Shown here one piece after another: positions 57,532 to 64,000 of a stretch of 64,000 bases of DNA. Origin of the DNA: Rhynchopus sp. YZ270_cl-10 (taxonomy: Eukaryota; Euglenozoa; Diplonemea; Diplonemida; Diplonemidae); assembly GCA_964035575.1 (NCBI GenBank), contig OZ037876.1, positions 1,178,001 to 1,242,000 on the forward strand, written 5' to 3'. The translations under genes were made by a program, and so were the position numbers. The notes under the pieces were generated by a model that had not been told where the DNA came from, ran no database searches, and was given only the letters and a program-made list of their open reading frames with translations. How positions within the stretch are numbered: the stretch's first letter is position 1; each line of letters starts with the position of its first letter.

Positions 57532-57831
57532 ATGCAAACCACGAAATGGATGTTACGGTAGGACTGCATAGGGGGTCTACCCGACACACCTCTCATGCAC
57601 CGAGGGTACATTTCTTTACGAGCTCTTTGTATTTCAAATCAATTTTTTTGCCGAGTTTTTGCAAAGAAAATTGTGCGCACATCCACATTTCTACTCTCCC
57701 CCCCTCCAGAGCAAAAAGAACCCATTTTTCTGCGTTCTAAACAACAAAAAAAAAACTCTTTTTTTCTCCCCCTTTTTTCCCCTTTTTTCTCTTTTTCTCT
57801 TTCTCTCTCTCTCTCTCTCCTCCCCTGTTTC

Positions 57832-58611
57832 ATGGATCATGGCTGTGCCGGCCCTATTGTGTTTGGAGGGGTCTACGGTGGAATGCCAGGAGTGAACAAA
57901 AGGACGCGGCGGTCGGGGAGTTGCGACTCCCACCGGAGGAAGCTGAAGATGCGCTGTGGCGCGCACCGTGGCTCTGTGGATGCGACGACGGAGACCACGT
58001 TGCAGCACCACATGCACATCTCCACCGCATCAGACTCCCCGGTGTTGTACTTCCCTTCCAGCCCTAAGTCCGAAGCACTTCGTCCACGCAGCACCTACAC
58101 CTCCCACCAACGCTGTGGCCCTCCCGCCATGCCAGGTGGCTTCGCATCTCTTCTCCAAAAGGCGGCAGGCTCCCCCGCCCCACGCCCCCCTCCGGTCATC
58201 ACCGAAGAGATCCTCTGTGAGGTGCAGGCGCCTGATGCAGACGCATGCGACCGTCTTCGTGACCACGCCCTTCAGCTTCTCTGCGAAGACGCCAAATCTG
58301 TGGCAGGGAAAAATTTGAAGGCGCACGTCAAGGCAGGGAGCATCACCCTGCCAGGAAAGAGAAGCCGGCAAGGTCCTGGGGCGGTCGGTGCCTGGGAGCC
58401 CCCAGCGCTTCCGATGTGTCTCGTCCACCTGGTCTCTCCCGCCTTCCAACAGAAGACCCCGCTTCTCCAGGAATGCCCGCTCTGTGCTGGGCGTTCCCCC
58501 ATTTACAGGCGTGTCGGTGATGATGACAGCAGCGCCAGCACCTCTCCCAAGTCCTCCGTTTCAAGGTGCGGTAGTATCTCAACTGACGAAGGCTCCCCTG
58601 ATACGTGTTAA
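57832..58611 (+). CDS. hypothetical protein, 259 aa
   Basis: An ORF starting at the ATG after a long C/T tract (57700-57830) that looks like a 5' UTR or acceptor region; the frame stays open upstream only because of that tract. Third codon positions favour C and G, as in the supported genes. No family recognised. Residues 1-60 are basic with Cys and Gly; the middle is Ser/Pro-rich; residues 125-180 are helical; CPLCAGR near 220 is a single CxxC; the C-terminus is Ser-rich. An upstream exon joined at the acceptors near 57532 or 57711 is possible, in which case the true start lies further left. Confidence 0.55.
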   Translation: MDHGCAGPIVFGGVYGGMPGVNKRTRRSGSCDSHRRKLKMRCGAHRGSVDATTETTLQHHMHISTASDSPVLYFPSSPKSEALRPRSTYTSHQRCGPPAMPGGFASLLQKAAGSPAPRPPPVITEEILCEVQAPDADACDRLRDHALQLLCEDAKSVAGKNLKAHVKAGSITLPGKRSRQGPGAVGAWEPPALPMCLVHLVSPAFQQKTPLLQECPLCAGRSPIYRRVGDDDSSASTSPKSSVSRCGSISTDEGSPDTC

Positions 58612-59047
58612 AAAAAAAAAAGTTTTTTTTTATTTAGATTCCTGCATTTGGAATGCGGGAAAGTGGAGTTACTATTCCATCAAGAAAAAAAAAACGAAAA
58701 AAGAGTCAATTTCGATTCCATAAAATCAAAAAAGGTGGTTATTTTTAGTAGTTAGATGGAAAATGAGGGGGGTGGGGTGGGGTGGGGGTGGGGAGGGAGG
58801 GGAGGGGGTTAAATCTGGTTTCTATTTGTTACTCCTTGGTGTTTGTCAACCGCTCCCCCTTTTTTTTTTCTATTTCCATTCCCCCTAAGTGTGTTGTGTA
58901 TGTTTTGAGTTTTTTCTCTTTTTTCATGTGTACGCAGCGTATCCTTAAAAAAATAAACCATGTGCAGTAATAGGGAGATTGTTCGCAGTTTCTCTGCCGT
59001 GGTTACGTATTCCGTACAAAAAAAAAAGGCCGTTTTTTTTTTTTAAA

Positions 59048-59149
59048 AGGGTAACTAAGTACAACTAGACTTAGTTTAATCTGATATGCTTTTATTTTTG
59101 ATTTTGTTTTTTGTTTTGTTTAGTGCCCCCAAGTGGTGTCTGCACATAA
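59048..59149 (+). repeat. two-hairpin element with a compensatory stem change
   Basis: Hairpin 1 reads GGGTAACTAAGTACAACTAG then ACTTAGTTTAATC. The stem is CTAAGT/ACTTAG, a full C-G to T-A swap relative to CTAAGC/GCTTAG in other copies. Hairpin 2 begins at 59122 after TTTTGTTTAG: AGTGCCCCCAAGTGGTGTCT then GCAC. Confidence 0.7.
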
Positions 59150-59279
59150 ACAAAACAAAAATTGGCCGTTCGAATCGTTTTTCAAACAAAAAGAAAAAAA
59201 AACCCATTTCCTTCTCCCCTATTCGTTTTTACCCTTAGTTGTGTCAGTGTTATGTGCCTTTTTTATTAAAAGGTATTAG

Positions 59280-59362
59280 AGGTGACCAAGCCCAAGAGGC
59301 TTAGATTCATCTTATGATTTAGTGCCCTGCGTCCGCCGGTGTACGGCGAGGTGTTTGCGCTT
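59280..59362 (+). repeat. two-hairpin element
   Basis: Hairpin 1 AGGTGACCAAGCCCAAGAGG then CTTAGATTCATCTTATG. Hairpin 2 at 59321 follows ATGATTTAG: AGTGCCCTGCGTCCGCCGGT then GTACGGCGAGGTGTTTGCGC. Outer stem AGTGC/GCGCT (one G-T), inner stem CGCCG/CGGCG with a 5-nt loop. The spacing between the hairpins is only about 5 nt here. Confidence 0.75.
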
Positions 59363-59793
59363 TTCCACTTTCCCCACCCCCTTTTTTTTTGTTATTATTT
59401 TCCCTCTCGTTAGATCGCTCCCCTCCTCCCTTTACTCCCAAAAAAGGGGGGGGGGGTAATTTAAACAACAGACTTTTCCCCCAGATTTTTTTTTCTCTTA
59501 TTTTTTGTCTATCTTGAGGGGTGTTTTATTAAAGGGGCCATTTTTTGGGTAAGTGGAGTGCTTCACACTTTGCCTAATTGCGCAAACAATCCTTTTTTTT
59601 TCTGACTGATATAAAAAAAGGAGTGCGTTGTAGGCATTTTTTTCTTTGGTTTAAAGAGTAGGGGAATATTGTTTTCTTTGTTTTTTGTTTAAGATGTCTT
59701 TGTACCCAGGGTGCGTTTCATCATTGCAAAAAGGAAAAAAAAAAAATTTCTTTTCTTTGTTTTGTGTCCCATTCTTCTCTTCCCCTTTCCCCT

Positions 59794-60243
59794 AAGCAAA
59801 AAGAACATGAAATTCCTGCTGCTGTTTTTTCGTCATTGTAACCAATAAAATTGCTTTCACATAAAAAGCTTTTTATTGTATCCTACCTTTTCCCCCTCCT
59901 TTTTATTTTTTAGCCCTTGCTCCTTCTGATGAGCGCGGTCGAAGGGCTTTTTCCTGGTCAGGGAGCAGACCGCTGAAACCAGAATTTTTTATTTTGACAT
60001 TTATTTTGAAAAACAAGGTTATTTTGACTTTTTCTCCCCCCTTTTTTTTTCCTTTTTTCTTTTTTTCCTTTTTTTTTTTTGAAAAAGCACTGAAAGTTCC
60101 CGTACAACCACTGCGACAGAGTAAGCCGGAAACTACATTAAAGTTCGCACATCGCTTTGGTTAAGGATCTAAAAAAGCTAAACAAACACAAACACAAAAT
60201 AGCAAAAACAAAGAGTACAAACATAACAACAAACATTTTCAAA
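59794..60243. repeat. 450-bp direct repeat, left copy
   Basis: Nearly identical to 61563-62013 (one extra T in a T-run plus edge differences). It starts AAGCAAAAAGAACATGAAAT and ends at AACAACAAACATTTTCAAA. It contains an AGCCCTT/AAGGGCT hairpin near 59932-59963. No TG...CA ends and no ORF, so I do not call it an LTR. Confidence 0.9.
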
Positions 60244-60460
60244 CTCCCCTATCACTATGTCACCGCGTTGCCTACGGTATACGGCCTGCTGGACTAGAGA
60301 GGCGCCGGGCGCTATAGGTTATTGAGCTACACAAAAGTGTATGTACATAGCCAGAAACAAAAACAAACAGTACTCCTTTATATTTAAAACCTTGAACGAC
60401 CCCTTGAGAAGCAGGGTCTTTTTCAATTTATTTTAAGTTTCCTCCCCCTGAACAAGAAGG
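60244..60460. other. unique spacer between duplications
   Basis: About 217 bases unique to this side. The first 100 bases include a GC-rich piece (GCGCCGGGCGCTATAGG near 60302) that read in reverse slightly resembles the 5' half of a tRNA, but no anticodon or T arm can be formed. Confidence 0.5.
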
Positions 60461-60950
60461 AACGCAAGACTTGCAATACCTACGTACTTCATGAAGTCCA
60501 TCTATAGATACCACACTTCACGATAGAAGGCATTTTTCCACAAGCCCCCAAAAGGTTTTGTTTTGAATAAATTAGCCTGAGGTAGGTCAACGAGCCTCGA
60601 TGAACCGTGTTGCAGGGTGGCTTATCGTTAGCTTTACGCGCGATTGCAACATGCATTTTCTTGTCTGATCCTTTGATTTTTTCCCCCATTTTCTTTTACG
60701 TCGCAGATAAAGTAAGAAGATACTGCAACAATAACTATTTGTATATTCTTGTGTCCTCCAATATATTTCCATTTGAACAGCACAAACATGCGGCCCAAAA
60801 CCTAATATCATGCTTGTCTCGAACCTGGTTAGTTCGACAAAGGAACCTGGTAAATTCCTTCTCTGATTCAAGGACCCTTTATTGGAATCACTGAAACACA
60901 AATAACGGTTGTTGTCATGCTTTAAGGTTTGTGTGCCTCGTTAATTTTTA
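60461..60950. repeat. 490-bp tandem duplication, copy 1
   Basis: Matches 60957-61446 at about 98% by eye, directly adjacent in the same orientation (offset 496). A minus-strand ORF spans much of each copy: 104 codons here, 136 in copy 2, the difference caused by small changes near 60677. The protein is unrecognised. Confidence 0.92.
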
Positions 60951-60956
60951 AATAGA

Positions 60957-61446
60957 AACGCAAGACTTGCAATACCTACGTACTTCATGAAGTCCATCTA
61001 TAGATACCACACTTCACGATAGAAGGCATTTTTCCACAAGCCCCCAAAAGGTTTTGTTTTGAATAAATTAGCCTGAGGTAGGTCAACGAGCCTCGATGAA
61101 CCGTGTTGCAGGGTGGCTTATCGTTAGCTTTACGCGCGATTGCAACATGCATTTTCTTGTCTGATCCTATGTTTCCCCCCCATTTTCTTTTACGTCGCAA
61201 ATAAAGTAAGAAGATACTGCAACAATAACTATTTGTATATTCCTGTGTCCTCCAATATATTTCCATTTGAACAGCACAAACATGCGGCCCAAAACCTAAT
61301 ATCATGCTTGTCTCGAACCTGGCTAGTTCGACAAAGGAACCTGGTAAATTCCTTCTCTGATTCAAGGACCCTTTATTGGAATCACTGAAACACAAATAAC
61401 GGTTGTTGTCATGCTTTAAGGTTTGTGCGCCTCGTTACTTTTTAGT
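60957..61446. repeat. 490-bp tandem duplication, copy 2
   Basis: Second copy of 60461-60950. It contains the longer minus-strand ORF (60985-61395). The high identity points to a recent event, or to collapsed or expanded assembly at a repeat. Confidence 0.92.
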
Positions 61447-61562
61447 AGGAGCACCATAAACATAACGAATTGTGTGAAGAACACCTCATCATACGACACG
61501 TTTCCCATATATTGTGAAAACTGTCTGCCCACAGGTTGGCGTGCTACGATACCTGTACACAA

Positions 61563-62013
61563 AAGCAAAAAGAACATGAAATTCCTGCTGCTGTTTTTTC
61601 GTCATTGTAACCAATAAAATTGCTTTCACATAAAAAGCTTTTTATTGTATCCTACCTTTTCCCCCTCCTTTTTATTTTTTAGCCCTTGCTCCTTCTGATG
61701 AGCGCGGTCGAAGGGCTTTTTCCTGGTCAGGGAGCAGACCGCTGAAACCAGAATTTTTTATTTTGACATTTATTTTGAAAAACAAGGTTATTTTGACTTT
61801 TTCTCCCCCCTTTTTTTTTTCCTTTTTTCTTTTTTTCCTTTTTTTTTTTTGAAAAAGCACTGAAAGTTCCCGTACAACCACTGCGACAGAGTAAGCCGGA
61901 AACTACATTAAAGTTCGCACATCGCTTTGGTTAAGGATCTAAAAAAGCTAAACAAACACAAACACAAAATAGCAAAAACAAAGAGTACAAACATAACAAC
62001 AAACATTTTCAAA
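61563..62013. repeat. 450-bp direct repeat, right copy
   Basis: Second copy of 59794-60243, offset about 1769-1770. The two copies bracket the tandem 490-bp repeats, so the order is A, spacer, B, B, spacer, A. Confidence 0.9.
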
Positions 62014-62581
62014 TTCCCCTTTCCCCTCCCAAAAAGTCACATAAAAAAAAAAAAATACATTCAACTTTTTCTTCACTGTGTTCGTTTTCTTTTATTTTAT
62101 CTCGTACATGCAACCCTTCACGCAAGGATTGCACAGAATGCACCAAAGTACATTGTTTGGAGACTACTGTTGGGATTCTACCCCAATTGTTTGTCATTAA
62201 CGACCTTTGTACGTACACGGTGTACTGCGCTTAAATTGCAGCAAAAATCGCTCTCTAACCTATTGCTACTTCGTTTCCCCCCCCCATCACATTTCCCCTC
62301 ACCTCACAACGAAATGCAAACTGCTTTGCCCTGTGTTTTTCCTATCCAAACTTTTTTTTTTTTCATTTTTTTCCCCCCCCATTTTTTTCATCTGTCTCCG
62401 TTAAAAACAGGGTTCACCATTGAACTGACTATGTGCATACTACTATCGTAAGTTTTTTAGTTTCATTTATTTTTCAAAAAAAATTTTTCTTCAAAAAAGA
62501 CAGGAAACGTTTCAGAAACACTTTTATAACTTTCCTCATTGACACGGAAGACACATACATGTTGTCAATTATTTTTTTTAC

Positions 62582-62738
62582 GCACACTACTTTGTGAGCG
62601 GAAAGTGTTACGTCGTTCACTCACCCAACCGTGCTCCGCAACACCACCACCCAACAGGTGATTTTTAGTGTGTGTGGAAGCGTCAACGCATCAAACAACT
62701 ACAAGAAGGGGGGTGAGGGAACGACAAGTGACACTTTT
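62582..62738. mobile_element. structured MITE-like repeat, copy 2
   Basis: Same design as 42150-42303: a small CACACTACTTTGTG hairpin, then AAAGTGTTACGTCGTTCACT at 62602, the shared internal CCGTGCTCCGCAACACCACC, and the closing arm GGGTGAGGGAACGACAAGTG then ACACTTT. Right next to it (62744) starts a hairpin-1 element. Confidence 0.7.
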
Positions 62739-62743
62739 CTATT

Positions 62744-62780
62744 AGGTGACTAAGCATGAGAGGCTTAGGTTCATCGTACA
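62744..62780 (+). repeat. dispersed hairpin-1 element, reference-quality copy
   Basis: AGGTGACTAAGCATGAGAGG then CTTAGGTTCATCGTAC. CTAAGC pairs perfectly with GCTTAG around a 7-nt loop. Preceded by ACTTTTCTATT, so the junction reads TTAG|GTGACT. Confidence 0.8.
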
Positions 62781-63428
62781 TAAACGGGGGTTTTTTTCTC
62801 TCTTCTTTGTGCCTTTTTATTTCATTCTTTGTAACAAATGACAGGTAGTTGCAAATGCGCTACAGAATTAAAAAAAACCACCCTTTATACGCGAACAGCG
62901 TGGGAGAAGGGTGGTTGTTGAAAGGTCAAATGCATAAGGCAGGGTTAGCCTTCAAGTATCAAAAGGAAAAAGAAAAAAAAAAAACTACAACATTTGTGTA
63001 GGAATCAAGGAGAGTATCCTTGGGGTATCTACATCAAAATTAAGTTTTTCAAAAAATAAATGAGGGGAGTTTGTTTGGTGCAGTTTGACAACTGTATTAT
63101 TCCAACTATTTATCAAAGCAAAAAAAAAGCAAAAAAAATAATAAACAAAATATCCTAGGGACGAAACTTCCCTGATGATTTTGTCCTCTCTCTCTCTCTT
63201 TTTCTATATTTTACCTTTTTTTTTTTAGGTTCACCTGAACACCGCAAGGCTAGGGTATCCAAAAGGGGGGGAAAAATTGTTCTGATCAGGGGAAAAAGAA
63301 AAGAAATGGAGGATTTCCTCTGCTGACCACAGCTCTCATCTTTCACATGCTCTTTCAAATGATGTCTGTGCCGCAACTGTAGGTACATTTATCCCCTCTT
63401 TCTTTCGCTTATTCTTTCTTTTTTATCA

Positions 63429-63578
63429 GATTGACTAAAGCACGGTGGGCTTGGGGCATTAGTACCAACCTTTCGTTTTTTTCTCTCTTTTTAAAAGGTT
63501 ATTATTAGTTTTGTTTCTTCGCTTTTATTTCAGTGTCTTGCGTCCGCCGATGAACGGTGAGGTGTTTGCACTTTCAAC
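63429..63578 (+). repeat. two-hairpin element
   Basis: Hairpin 1 GATTGACTAAAGCACGGTGG then GCTTGGGGCATTAGTACC, preceded by CTTTTTTATCA. Hairpin 2 at 63531 follows CGCTTTTATTT: CAGTGTCTTGCGTCCGCCGA then TGAACGGTGAGGTGTTTGCA, CTTTCAAC. Outer stem AGTGT/GCACT and inner stem CGCCG/CGGTG are kept with G-T pairs. It has the same length as the copy at 59321. Confidence 0.75.
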
Positions 63579-64000
63579 TGCTCTCTTTTGTTTTTTGTCA
63601 ACCCCGTTCTTCGGAACAACTCTCATAATGGAAAGTGAAGGAAAATGCACAAAACCAGAGAGCCATCATTGCTTCATTTCACCCACAAGAAGGAAGAAGA
63701 AAAAAAAACGCTGTTTTTCAACAAACGCGATGGGTTGGTGCCATACTGCTTTGCCCGCCTTTGCGTGAGTAAGGCAGCATCGGCAACGTTCACATCACGT
63801 CCCAGACAGCAATTATTTTCTCTCTTTTTCCCTCCCCTCTTTTTCCCCCATACATCTCTTACGTTTTGTATGTTTTTTTTTTGGCTGATATGTGCACCCT
63901 ATGTTTTCAAATTTTTCAGATTTTTCAAAAAAAAAGAAAAAAATGGTCACTGTCACATTGAACCTTTTCTGTGGGAGTGCTCCTTTATTTTATAAGAAGA

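Larger units (their letters stand above)
58612..59793. other. intergenic region with two two-hairpin elements
   Basis: About 1.2 kb of T-, A-, C- and G-run-rich DNA. No ORF supported. Hairpin pairs lie at 59048-59149 and 59280-59362. Confidence 0.5.
62014..64000. other. right-end intergenic region
   Basis: About 2 kb without a supported gene. ORFs such as 61927-62451 run through T-tracts. It contains the second structured MITE-like repeat (62582), a hairpin-1 copy (62744) and a two-hairpin element (63429-63578). Confidence 0.5.

Noticed and set aside
59928-59985. Hammerhead ribozyme (CTGATGAG ... CGAA in the 450-bp repeat)
   Set aside because: The core strings are present, but helix II cannot pair, GAA is not followed by the needed A, and helix I would be too short. 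The AGCCCTT/AAGGGCT hairpin explains the pattern.
60255-60345. tRNA-like sequence in reverse (TAGCTCAATAACC)
   Set aside because: Resembles a box A only; no box B, no anticodon stem.
59794-62013. LTR-bounded retroelement
   Set aside because: The direct repeats lack TG...CA termini, the interior has no retroelement coding sequence, and no target duplication was found.

Overview
The window looks like nuclear DNA of a flagellated, intron-bearing unicellular eukaryote. The evidence is spliceosomal introns with a uniform GTATnn donor (mostly GTATG) and pyrimidine-rich acceptors, a complete intraflagellar transport gene (IFT70/TTC30), a ribosome-export adaptor (NMD3) and an Atg11/FIP200-type autophagy scaffold. 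TAA, TAG and TGA are all used as stops, so the genetic code looks standard. I could not place the lineage. Long T, C and T/C tracts fill the intergenic DNA and introns.

Layout. Positions 1-18392 are one satellite: 484 head-to-tail copies of a 38-bp unit with the register never broken, ending in a decayed unit at 18393-18416. After about 1.5 kb without a gene come six well-supported genes, all on the + strand. They are a 1261-aa coiled-coil protein (19903-24490, three exons including one of 49 nt), IFT70 (25786-28180, two exons), a 2770-aa secreted or type-I membrane protein with a PPTP repeat, a repeated beta-rich module and four PAN-like domains (29862-38174, one exon), an Atg11/FIP200-like protein (42694-45714, three exons), a 499-aa Pro/Gly-rich coiled-coil protein (49347-51679, two exons) and NMD3 (52099-54545, four exons). 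A seventh single-exon ORF (57832-58611) is plausible. A G/T-rich block at 55626-57531 holds ORFs I could not assemble.

Between the genes are compact mobile elements: two non-autonomous hAT-like elements with perfect 8-bp target duplications (24898-25530 and 47815-48688), a 99-bp foldback element with a TA duplication (46631-46729), a 111-bp foldback element inside an NMD3 intron (53941-54051), a structured repeat in two copies (about 42150 and 62582), and a nested set of near-identical duplications at 59794-62013.

The most unusual signal is a short dispersed RNA-like element. A pyrimidine tract ending in AG is followed by GTGACTAAGC, a small hairpin and a TTCATCTT-like tail. In several intergenic copies a second hairpin (AGTGC...GCACT) follows, again right after a pyrimidine-AG. 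Stem pairing is kept across diverged copies, with one full base-pair swap. Copies sit both between genes and inside five introns, 10-115 nt upstream of the 3' splice site. I found no match to a named family. The genes do not form one pathway; they are ordinary cell-biology genes (flagellum assembly, autophagy, ribosome export, cell surface).
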